Assembly (NCBI RefSeq): GCF_002848005.1
Contig: NZ_PKHX01000001.1
Location: 196,791 to 260,790 of the forward strand
Source: Varibaculum cambriense
GTDB lineage: Bacteria; Actinomycetota; Actinomycetes; Actinomycetales; Actinomycetaceae
DNA length: 64,000 nucleotides
Direction of reading: 5' to 3'
This document shows positions 1 through 7,753 of this stretch, in pieces. The notes below the pieces were generated by a model. That model saw nothing but the letters and a program-made list of their open reading frames with translations, made no database searches and was not told the origin of the DNA. The position numbers were made by a program, and so were the translations under genes. Each line of letters begins with the position of its first letter. The stretch's first letter is position 1.

Positions 1-2679
1 TGTTTGCTGTGGCCAGTTAGCGTAAAAGAATGCCAGGCGCTCCTGCAGGCTGCTGTTCGTCATCTCTTCAGCAATCTGGTGCACGAGAGTTCCCCAAGCG
101 GCGTTACCAGTAGCTTCGACTTTCTGCCCTCCCCGCCGTGAAAGCAACCAGCGAAATTCGCATTCATTCAAGTCCTCTAAAGCAGAGGGGGATATTACTG
201 CTCGGCCAGCCGCAGGTTTTAATCCGGCGGGATTCGTCCACCAGCTATTATCTATTCCCACCTGACGCCAAGTATCAGGGTTAGCAAACTGAGCCCCCTG
301 AGAAGCTAAATACGCTAAGGTTTCCACTGCTTTTTTACGAGTTTCGTCATCCGTCTTGTTGGCGAGTACCCCCCTTAAATGCCCCACCAAGGAACGCAAA
401 GAGGGAAATAGCTGATGCCCTCGGTTTCTGGTTTCCGGGTTGGTGTCCGCGCCTAGTTGTTGATCCCAATCACCACCCAGGTATTGCGCGCTAGAAAACT
501 TGCTATTTTCCAAGCGGGAACGCAGATTATCAAAAAATATCGAAGGGTTATCCTCAGCGTCGCAGCGCACGGTAACCAACATATTGCTGCGGGCACGGCT
601 AAGGGCACACCTAGCTAGGGATCGTTCCCGCTCGAGGGCGCGACTGCGGGACTCTCCGGGAGCTAACTGTAGCTTTCCCGTGGGACTAAGCAGCGCCGTA
701 GCCTGGAGAAAATCAGAGATTTCCCCCGAACGCAGCAGAGAACCTCGCTCGGAGATAACTGGCCACTGTCCGTCCTGCATCCCGATGATTGCACAGGTGT
801 CCCAGGTGCGACCCGCCGCGGAAAACACGGTTTCCAAAGCTACCGCCGAACCTATCCCATGGGTATCGGTAAGTACATCCTCGGCTTGAGTTTGCCGCGA
901 GAGCACCGCACAGTAGTCACTCATATTGGCATTTAAGTGGCGCTGCGACCAAATCTCTGCATGGCGAACTAAGGCAATAACCGCATCTAAAGCTTGATCA
1001 GCGAACTCTTCTCCGGCAAGTGCTCGCTGACACCACGAATCTTCTAGATTCAATAACGTCCAAATTTTGTCTAGCACCACCAGTGGAGGCTGATCCAATT
1101 GAGCTATTGCTGCAGTTAAAACTTGATGACAGCGAATATAGATTTGCCCGCCCTCTACCATCTCTACCTGGGTGACCGGGAAACGGGGGGTGCCGATGGC
1201 GGCATAAAAATCTTCTATTTTTGCTTCAACAGCGATATCGGCTTTGACTAACGCCCGTTCCAAGCGCAGCCTCTGCAGGGAATCCAGAGCAAAAAGTGGA
1301 GAGCACAACAGGCGTCTAATCGCTTTCCCCCGAGGAGAAACTAACTTCTCATCCAGCAAATATTGTGAGGGGAGCCAAAAGAATTCGTTTGCACTCGCAG
1401 GCTTCGGATTATCTCTCCCCCATTGTTTTGCAAGCTCACTTTGTCCTGGCAAAGTAAAAAGCGATAATAAAGCGCCCGTAACATGGTTAACTTTGAAAAG
1501 TATGGGTCTTTGACGCTCATTTACTGGAATCTCCAGCCCCCGTAAAAGCGAAACTATTTCGTCTAATTGGGAGCGGTTACGAGCAATAACTGCCATGTCT
1601 GACCACGGAATTTGTCGGGTTAAGTGCTGATAGCGCAAGTATTCGGCGATCGCACGAGCTTGGGACGAAACGGTAGAGAACTCAGCGAATCTTTGTTCGC
1701 GCGCACTATCGCACTCTACCTGGTGGCTAAGCGGATCTATAAGCTGTAGCCCTCCCGAAGTCTCCCGGAAAGATTCCTCTAGCGTCACCTGGGGACAATT
1801 TAGCTGTTCGGCTAGATAGCTCCCCCCCTGCGGATATCCCCCACGGAAAGTTTCCACTGCCACCTCGGGGTTGTAGAGGGCGAAGATTTTAGTGCCTCGC
1901 TTGCCCATTTCCGTTAACAGCCGCACGGTAGAAGCCGGGCAATCTTGCAGGTCGTCTACCACTACCCACTCCGGTAATTGGGGAGGCGATAGTAAAGCCG
2001 CGTCTTGTTCCCAGCCACCTAAAACTTGCCCCGCGCGATCTTGCATTCGGGCAGCATCCCAGCTGTTGTCTTTAAAAGACGGTTCGTATTGACTAAGTAA
2101 TACCGCTGCCGCCTGCCACTCGGGAACCGCGAGTTCGCGCCCTAACTCATCTAAACGTTGAGCGCTGATATCCCAATGAGCACAAGCGGCGAACAGGGTA
2201 CGTATTTCAGAGCAAAAATAATCAGTTTGCCTTACCTCGGAGCCAATATATTCCGGCCAAGGCGCATCTACCTGCCTTAACAGTTCATGAATCCGGGCAT
2301 CTTCCTGTGATCCGGTTAGCAGTACCGGTTCCGGAAGTTGTTCGCGGCGCGCGCTCGCAAAATCTTTAAGCACTTGGAAGGCCAAGGCGGTAGGGGTAAT
2401 GAACGGACGGGAAATAGGGAGTTTCCGACTGATCCTGGCAGTGTTTAAATATTCTGCTCGCGAGCGGGAAGGAGCTATTCCTATTATCTGGCTGTGGTGG
2501 CAGAAAAGTTGCTCCATAGCTGCCAAAGCTAAAATGGTTTTTCCGCTGCCGGCCACTCCTCTAACTATTAGCGAACTAGCAGATTGCAGCTTGCCAAGTA
2601 TCTGCTTTTCCTTTTCGCCTAGCTCAGGTAACTCCAATTCGACCGGGAAAGGAACTGCGCGCAGAGTAAAGGTTGGCAT
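1..2679 (-). CDS. adnA: AdnA-like UvrD-family helicase/nuclease subunit (3' end outside window)
   Basis: The reading frame is open for 893 codons from ATG at 2679 and runs off the left edge. Residues 41-48 carry a Walker A motif (GVAGSGKT). The Walker B position near residue 238 reads VVVDDLQD, where superfamily I helicases usually have DExQ. Near the visible C-terminus (about residues 825-870) the run LNECEFRWLLSRR followed by GTLVHQIAEE resembles the start of AddB/AdnA-type PD-(D/E)XK nuclease domains. AdnA pairs with AdnB for double-strand break end resection in actinobacteria. The nearby DUF3107, ferritin-like and RhlE genes match the order next to Rv3202c, which supports AdnA over PcrA or UvrD. 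The catalytic nuclease residues lie outside the window. The family call is firm; the exact subunit is inferred from order and domains. Confidence 0.82.
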   Translation of the reverse strand, partial: MPTFTLRAVPFPVELELPELGEKEKQILGKLQSASSLIVRGVAGSGKTILALAAMEQLFCHHSQIIGIAPSRSRAEYLNTARISRKLPISRPFITPTALAFQVLKDFASARREQLPEPVLLTGSQEDARIHELLRQVDAPWPEYIGSEVRQTDYFCSEIRTLFAACAHWDISAQRLDELGRELAVPEWQAAAVLLSQYEPSFKDNSWDAARMQDRAGQVLGGWEQDAALLSPPQLPEWVVVDDLQDCPASTVRLLTEMGKRGTKIFALYNPEVAVETFRGGYPQGGSYLAEQLNCPQVTLEESFRETSGGLQLIDPLSHQVECDSAREQRFAEFSTVSSQARAIAEYLRYQHLTRQIPWSDMAVIARNRSQLDEIVSLLRGLEIPVNERQRPILFKVNHVTGALLSLFTLPGQSELAKQWGRDNPKPASANEFFWLPSQYLLDEKLVSPRGKAIRRLLCSPLFALDSLQRLRLERALVKADIAVEAKIEDFYAAIGTPRFPVTQVEMVEGGQIYIRCHQVLTAAIAQLDQPPLVVLDKIWTLLNLEDSWCQRALAGEEFADQALDAVIALVRHAEIWSQRHLNANMSDYCAVLSRQTQAEDVLTDTHGIGSAVALETVFSAAGRTWDTCAIIGMQDGQWPVISERGSLLRSGEISDFLQATALLSPTGKLQLAPGESRSRALERERSLARCALSRARSNMLVTVRCDAEDNPSIFFDNLRSRLENSKFSSAQYLGGDWDQQLGADTNPETRNRGHQLFPSLRSLVGHLRGVLANKTDDETRKKAVETLAYLASQGAQFANPDTWRQVGIDNSWWTNPAGLKPAAGRAVISPSALEDLNECEFRWLLSRRGGQKVEATGNAAWGTLVHQIAEEMTNSSLQERLAFFYANWPQQT

Positions 2680-2940
2680 ATAAGCAATTATAGAAAAAAC
2701 TTCGGTGTCGTTAATGCTTTCTTTGCCCGCCGCGATTTCCTGGTTCCCGGTTCGACTTCACCGCAAATATCCTGGGAGTTTTCCGTTCACAGCTGGAACT
2801 CGCACAGTCCGCATGTTCATAGTAGGCGACCGTTAACAAGCAGGAGCATCCCTAAAGCTTTAGCTGTTAGCAAGCAAGCGGGCATAGCCCGGTAGCGAGC
2901 AGGTAGGATAAGCCTAGAAGATTGCTAAACGGAGGAAAAC
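2680..2940. other. Divergent intergenic region, adnA / DUF3107
   Basis: This 261-base spacer separates divergent genes. It holds the strong ribosome binding site GGAGG at 2931-2935 for the DUF3107 gene and TAGGAT at 2904-2909, a possible -10 element. I could not find a convincing -35, so no promoter is claimed. No RNA gene or repeat is visible. Confidence 0.5.
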
Positions 2941-3168
2941 GTGAATATCTCACTGGGACTTAAAGGTGTAGCCAAAACTTTAGAGCTGGAAGTAGCCATG
3001 GACGCTGACCAGATTAAAGCCACTTTGCAGGCAGCTTTAGATAAGCCCGAAGAGTTGCTATCGCTAACCAATAAGCAGGGTCAGCAGGTACTTATGAACC
3101 CGCGTCTAATCGCCTACTGCCAGATAAGCGAGGCGCAACCGCAGCGGGTGGGTTTCGGAATCGGGTAA
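2941..3168 (+). CDS. DUF3107 family small protein
   Basis: This is a 75-residue protein starting with GTG six bases after GGAGG. It resembles the short actinobacterial DUF3107 family (TB9.4/Rv3208A in Mycobacterium tuberculosis): an N-terminal beta-strand-like segment (ISLGLKGVAKTLELEV), an acidic helix (ADQIKATLQAAL), then a strand with KQGQQVLMNPRLIAYCQI and a glycine-rich C-terminus. The function of the family is unknown. Its position between adnA and the ferritin-like/RhlE pair is the conserved actinobacterial order and supports the call. Confidence 0.8.
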   Translation: MNISLGLKGVAKTLELEVAMDADQIKATLQAALDKPEELLSLTNKQGQQVLMNPRLIAYCQISEAQPQRVGFGIG

Positions 3169-3331
3169 GCACCCGACCTAAGCGCTCTCACCGGTCTGCC
3201 TCTGCCCGCAAGGATTCTCATCTGCTGCCGGGAGTCGGGTTAGGAGGCGCACTGGACAGCTCCCCGGTAACTACCCCGGTAACTGCCAAGGCTATGAAAC
3301 GCCTATCAGGCGCTGTAGTTTCCGGAAGTTA
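3169..3331. other. Spacer after DUF3107 with an open frame lacking a start
   Basis: The + strand frame from about 3162 to 3333 stays open and would read a basic, Ser/Arg-rich stretch (STRPKRSHRSASARKD) then a Thr/Val-rich tail. It has no ATG, GTG or TTG start upstream of the basic stretch. The mycobacterial order has one more small gene at this spot (Rv3209), so this could be a decayed remnant, but I do not call a gene. Confidence 0.3.
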
Positions 3332-3937
3332 TTAGGCCTTCAGCCCGGTACGCTCCATCCGCAGGCGGTGATGCTCCTTGATCGCCTCGGGGATATCTTC
3401 CCCGCCCTCTCCAGACAGTTCGGGATATCCCACTATCGCCTGGCGGAAAGTCGAACGCACATCTCCGAGTACCCGCCGTCCCCACAGAGACAGCCGCGCT
3501 GGTACTGTCACCTGAGTAGCACAGGCTTGCGTGATTACTGGCACCGCCCAGGCTTCTTGCCCGCAATCCCACGCAACCTCGGATAGTTCGGTTTGTGCTT
3601 GCGAGGAAAGCCCCGCAGTCAAGCTGCGGTTAAAATCGGCCATCGCCCCAATAGTTACGTAGCTTTTGACGAGACGTTCATACCAATCAGTAGGCCGCAG
3701 GCGTTCCTCTAGTTGGACGGTCAGCCCCATATATTGCTTCATCTCTTCAGGCAGATCAACCCCAATGTTTTCGCTGACCTGGGCTACTTTTTCATAGTTT
3801 TCCCAAGCCCGCGCCGACATCCGCCCTAAAGCGATTTCTTGATCCACCGTGGGGCACAGCGAAGCGTCTTTTGCTAACCGCTGCTGCATGGCCAGGGTGA
3901 AGTATCCGATAAGTCCCAGTCTTTGTGCGTCACTCAC
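3332..3937 (-). CDS. Ferritin-like fold protein (MiaE-like family)
   Basis: This 201-residue, helix-rich protein resembles the actinobacterial ferritin-like family next to rhlE (Rv3210c in M. tuberculosis), distantly related to the tRNA hydroxylase MiaE. Acidic and histidine residues that could bind a di-iron centre are scattered in the helices (QEIALGRMSARAWENYEKV, EEMKQYMG, EVAWDCGQE, IKEHHRLRMER). I cannot confirm a complete di-iron ligand set by eye. Enzymatic activity is unknown for the family. It is divergent from rhlE and convergent with DUF3107, as in related genomes. Confidence 0.7.
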   Translation of the reverse strand: MSDAQRLGLIGYFTLAMQQRLAKDASLCPTVDQEIALGRMSARAWENYEKVAQVSENIGVDLPEEMKQYMGLTVQLEERLRPTDWYERLVKSYVTIGAMADFNRSLTAGLSSQAQTELSEVAWDCGQEAWAVPVITQACATQVTVPARLSLWGRRVLGDVRSTFRQAIVGYPELSGEGGEDIPEAIKEHHRLRMERTGLKA

Positions 3938-4048
3938 CCTCTTAGACTAGCGCGCTTGCGGGTTTGATTCTCGCTTTTGAACCGGCTCCGGACGCTTCCA
4001 ACTATCAAAGTGGCTTCCAAATAACTGTTAGCTGCGTTACCCCTATTG

Positions 4049-4076
4049 TTTACCCTCCGAGACGGTGGGATAGAAT
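4049..4076 (+). promoter_or_regulatory. Candidate rhlE promoter with long structured leader
   Basis: TTTACC at 4049-4054 and TAGAAT at 4071-4076 are 16 bases apart (TTGTTT at 4047 gives 18). Transcription would start near 4083, leaving a leader of about 130-145 bases. The leader contains GGGCG-TAT-CGCCC around 4131-4143 and GGGGA-AAA-TCCCC at 4200-4212, directly against the GTG start. Confidence 0.5.
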
Positions 4077-4212
4077 AGAAGAGAAGAAGACGGGTTGACC
4101 GATCGTTTTCGTAAACGAAGTATTTTTTCCGGGCGTATCGCCCCGGCCTCTCTAGCGGAGAGCCAAGATTTTTCACGATCGGCTACCTCCATAGTTCCAG
4201 GGGAAAATCCCC

Positions 4213-5817
4213 GTGAAAGGTATTCGATTGACAACTGAAGAAAATATCCAAGCAACCAGTGGAATTGCTGATACTTCCGCAGCGCACGCTCCGCATATTG
4301 AACAGGCGAAAGCCGACGTGGTGGGCGATTCCTCTATGGATCTTTCCGAAAAAACTTTCGCTGATTTCGGGGTCTCGGCTCCGCAATGCCAGGCACTTGC
4401 AGATGCCGGAATTGTGCATCCCTTCCCGATCCAAGCCCTCACTTTGCCAGTAGCGCTAGAGCGCCATGACATTATCGGGCAAGCAAAAACCGGCACCGGG
4501 AAAACTTTGGGATTTGCGCTCCCAGTTCTAGAGGACGTGGTGGCCCCAGATGAGGACGGTTTCGAAGATTTGCTAGATCCCGGCCATCCGCAAGCCTTAA
4601 TCGTCCTGCCTACCCGGGAGCTGGCTATCCAGGTAGCGAGGGAAACCGCACAGGCAGCTGCCCGCCGCAAGGTACGTATTTGCGAAATCTATGGGGGACG
4701 GGCTTTCGAACCCCAGATTGCGGATCTCAAGCGAGGAGTCGAGATTGTAGTCGGCACCCCCGGACGGCTGATTGACCTCATGAAACAGGGACATCTGAGC
4801 TTGTCGGCAGTGCGCACTATGGTGCTGGATGAAGCCGATGAGATGCTAGATCTAGGGTTCCTCCCCGACGTAGAGGTACTCCTTTCGCGCACCCCCGCAA
4901 ATCGCCACACTATGCTGTTTTCAGCCACCATGCCCGGGGAAGTAGTGGCCTTAGCCCGGCGCTATATGGAGCATCCCACCCATATTCGGGCACAGGATCC
5001 TGATGACCAGGGCGCCACGGTGAAAACCACGCGGCAAGTGATTTACCGCTGCCACGCTCTCAATAAAGTAGAGGTGCTGGCGCGGATCTTGCAGGCGCGC
5101 CAGCGCGGCCTCACCATTATTTTCACACGTACTAAACGCACTGCCGCCCGGGTTGCGGAAGATCTTGGAAAACGGGGATTCGCGACCGCAGCTTTGCATG
5201 GGGACCTTGGACAGGGTGCCCGCGAGCAGGCGCTCCGGGCTTTTAGGCACGGAAAAGTTGATGTGCTGGTGGCCACCGATGTGGCGGCGCGCGGTATTGA
5301 TGTCGATGATGTCACCCATGTAATCAACTATCAGTGTCCCGAGGACGCCAAGATTTACATTCACCGCATCGGACGTACCGGTCGCGCCGGCAATTCGGGA
5401 ACCGCGATCACTTTTGTGGACTGGGACGATGTGCCGCGGTGGAAGCTAATCAATAAAGAGTTGTCACTGGGAGCAGAAGAACCGGTGGAAACCTACCACA
5501 CCAGTCCTCACCTTTATACCGATTTGGATATTCCCGAGGACGCGGGCGGGCGCTTGCCGCGCTCGATGCGTAAACGCGCCGGACTAGCCGCCGAGAAACT
5601 TGAAGACCTAGGGGAAACCGGCGGACATGGGCGCGGTCACGGACGCTCAGGACGCGGGCAAAATTCTCGGGGTCGCTCTGGAGGCGGCCGGGGTAAAGGC
5701 TCCCGCGGCGGACGCGATCGGCGTCGGGAACGCGATAGCCATCAGGGCGCCGGTACGCTGCGTCAGCCACGTCCGCGTCGAGCCCGTCGGCGTCGCCGCA
5801 AAGGCAGTGAAGACTAA
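4213..5817 (+). CDS. rhlE: DEAD-box RNA helicase, RhlE type
   Basis: This ATP-dependent RNA helicase of 534 residues contains the Q motif (PFPIQ), motif I AKTGTGKT, PTRELA, GTPGRLID, DEADEMLDLGF (motif II), SATMP (motif III), ARGIDV and GRTGRAG (motif VI). The C-terminal 60 residues are Arg/Gly-rich with RG/GRG repeats, typical of RNA-binding tails. It probably acts in RNA turnover or ribosome assembly, as for RhlE of other bacteria. The start is uncertain. GTG 4213 has a weak AGGGG upstream and abuts a small hairpin, while TTG 4228 has AAAGG seven bases before it and would shorten the protein by five residues. The order after the ferritin-like gene matches Rv3210c-Rv3211. Confidence 0.93.
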   Translation: MKGIRLTTEENIQATSGIADTSAAHAPHIEQAKADVVGDSSMDLSEKTFADFGVSAPQCQALADAGIVHPFPIQALTLPVALERHDIIGQAKTGTGKTLGFALPVLEDVVAPDEDGFEDLLDPGHPQALIVLPTRELAIQVARETAQAAARRKVRICEIYGGRAFEPQIADLKRGVEIVVGTPGRLIDLMKQGHLSLSAVRTMVLDEADEMLDLGFLPDVEVLLSRTPANRHTMLFSATMPGEVVALARRYMEHPTHIRAQDPDDQGATVKTTRQVIYRCHALNKVEVLARILQARQRGLTIIFTRTKRTAARVAEDLGKRGFATAALHGDLGQGAREQALRAFRHGKVDVLVATDVAARGIDVDDVTHVINYQCPEDAKIYIHRIGRTGRAGNSGTAITFVDWDDVPRWKLINKELSLGAEEPVETYHTSPHLYTDLDIPEDAGGRLPRSMRKRAGLAAEKLEDLGETGGHGRGHGRSGRGQNSRGRSGGGRGKGSRGGRDRRRERDSHQGAGTLRQPRPRRARRRRRKGSED

Positions 5818-5848
5818 GAATTTTTAAACAACCACAGAGGAGAAGGAG

Positions 5849-7582
5849 ATGAGCCACGTGCAACGAGGTGATTGGGATCAGTGGTGGCGTAGTGCCGCCA
5901 TCTATCAGATTTATCCCCGTTCTTTTTCCGATTCCAACGGGGACGGGATCGGCGATCTAGCCGGGGTGTTAGAAAAAATTGACTACCTAGAAAAACTGGG
6001 AATCGATGCCGTCTGGTTTTCCCCTTTCTATCCTTCCCCGCAACACGACACCGGTTACGACGTAGCCGATTATCTGGATATTAATCCCGAATATGGCGAC
6101 TTGGAGACTTTCGATAAGGTTCTCGCCGAGCTCCATTCCCGGGGAATGAAAGCCATCATCGATGTGGTTCCTAATCATTCCTCTTGGGATCACCCCCTCT
6201 TTAAGCAGGCGCTAGCCGCGGAGCCGGGCGATCCGGCACGCGATATGTATATGTTCCGCAAATGCGCGGATACCACTCCCAATAACTGGGGGTCTATGTT
6301 CGGCGGATCTGCCTGGTCAAAAGTGGAGCCCCTAACTGGTAAAGCTAGCGACCGGGACTGGTGGTATCTACATATTTTTGATGCCTCCCAACCCGACTTC
6401 AACTGGGAGAACCCCAAAGTTCACGACTTTTTCCGGTCCTACCTACGTTTTTGGTTAGACCGCGGCGTAGATGGTTTCCGAGTGGATGTGGCTCACGGCC
6501 TGGTCAAGGATCCCTCGCTACCAGATGACTTGGTGGGGCCGGATCGCCTTAACTATGAGGGCCCTAATAGCGATAATGGACGTGCCCTCGATGTGGGACC
6601 GTTCTTTAACCAGCCGGGAGTCCACGATATTTATCGCGAATGGCGCCAGGTGCTAGATGAATATGGCCGTGACCGGATGCTAGTAGCCGAGGCCTGGGTC
6701 AATACCCCGGAGCAAGAAGCTATGTATGTGCGCGAGGACGAAATGTCCCAGGCCTTCAATTTCTCCGTGGTCAACTGCCAGTGGGAGCCAGCCGCTCTGC
6801 GGAAAGTAATCCGGCGCACCCAAGAGGCCTCCGCTTCGGTAGGCGCTCCCCCCACTTGGGTACTGTCTAACCACGACAAAGTCCGCCATGCCACCCGTTT
6901 TGGCTACCCTAGCGGAGCGAATACCGATAACGGGATCGGGGCAAGTGACCCGCAACCGGATCGAGAAATCGGTTTAACTCGGGCGCTATCGGCAACCGCG
7001 TTCCTCGCGGGGCTGCCCGGCTCTATCTACCTGTATAACGGGGAAGAATTGGGACTACCTGATGCCACCAAGCTGCCGGATGAGGCACGACAAGATCCCA
7101 CCTGGCAGCGTTCCGGCTTTAGAGTACGAGGACGCGACGGCTGCCGAGTACCGCTCCCCTGGTCGGATGAACCCGGTTCTAACTTTGGGTTCTCCCCTGC
7201 AGGCGCTAGCCCTGCCTGGTTGCCACAACCGGATGATTGGGGCGAGCTGTCGGTTAAGGCACAAGAATCTGACCCGAACTCTCCGTTAAACTTTTACCGC
7301 AAAATGCTTGCGGTTCGCCGTGACCTCGGTCTGGGAATGGGCGAATCTACCTGGCTAGACAGCGATCCCGAAGTACTGGCTTTACAGGTTACCGGAGCGA
7401 ACGGGACTCGAGTGGTGGTAGTAACCAACCTGGGGATAGGCGTGCGTCCTCTGCCAGAGATCGCGGTAGCGGATTCAGCAAAAATAGTCCTAGCCACCCC
7501 AGGGATTGGCTCCTCACTTACCGAAAACTCTAGTCGAGAAGACAATATCGCCCCGGGACAAACTTTGTGGATCGAAATCTAG
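5849..7582 (+). CDS. GH13 alpha-glucosidase (oligo-1,6-/maltase type)
   Basis: This cytosolic glycoside hydrolase family 13 enzyme has 577 residues. The four family signatures are visible: DVVPNH at 105-110, GVDGFRVDV with the nucleophile Asp near 213, VAEAW with the acid/base Glu near 280, and LSNHDKVRHA with the third Asp near 345. It most likely cleaves alpha-glucosidic bonds at the non-reducing end of maltose or isomaltose-type oligosaccharides; exact linkage preference cannot be read by eye. The ATG at 5849 has AGAGGAG seven bases upstream. The next gene is glycogen phosphorylase, so it may process short maltodextrins left by glycogen breakdown. Confidence 0.88.
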   Translation: MSHVQRGDWDQWWRSAAIYQIYPRSFSDSNGDGIGDLAGVLEKIDYLEKLGIDAVWFSPFYPSPQHDTGYDVADYLDINPEYGDLETFDKVLAELHSRGMKAIIDVVPNHSSWDHPLFKQALAAEPGDPARDMYMFRKCADTTPNNWGSMFGGSAWSKVEPLTGKASDRDWWYLHIFDASQPDFNWENPKVHDFFRSYLRFWLDRGVDGFRVDVAHGLVKDPSLPDDLVGPDRLNYEGPNSDNGRALDVGPFFNQPGVHDIYREWRQVLDEYGRDRMLVAEAWVNTPEQEAMYVREDEMSQAFNFSVVNCQWEPAALRKVIRRTQEASASVGAPPTWVLSNHDKVRHATRFGYPSGANTDNGIGASDPQPDREIGLTRALSATAFLAGLPGSIYLYNGEELGLPDATKLPDEARQDPTWQRSGFRVRGRDGCRVPLPWSDEPGSNFGFSPAGASPAWLPQPDDWGELSVKAQESDPNSPLNFYRKMLAVRRDLGLGMGESTWLDSDPEVLALQVTGANGTRVVVVTNLGIGVRPLPEIAVADSAKIVLATPGIGSSLTENSSREDNIAPGQTLWIEI

Positions 7583-7753
7583 GGATTTTCGATACCTAAC
7601 GGCGTCCACTACCCTGGAAAATCCTGAAAACAGTGACATTTTACCGCCGGCAACGGGTGTAACTAATGCCACTGCGAAAATAGTGGATTTGGATCGGTCA
7701 TTTCATCTTTAACCGATAGCCTTGGAATCGTAAGCCTTGTAAGGAGATTGAAT
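7583..7753. other. Spacer GH13 / glycogen phosphorylase
   Basis: The spacer contains GGATTTTC at 7582-7589, whose complement GAAAATCC lies near 7617-7624, a weak hairpin without a T-tract. The ribosome binding site AAGGAG sits at 7741-7746. No promoter with both boxes could be defined. Confidence 0.4.

Noticed and set aside
3934..4255. Minus-strand open frames opposite the rhlE leader
   Set aside because: They overlap each other and the rhlE promoter and have no family-like sequence.
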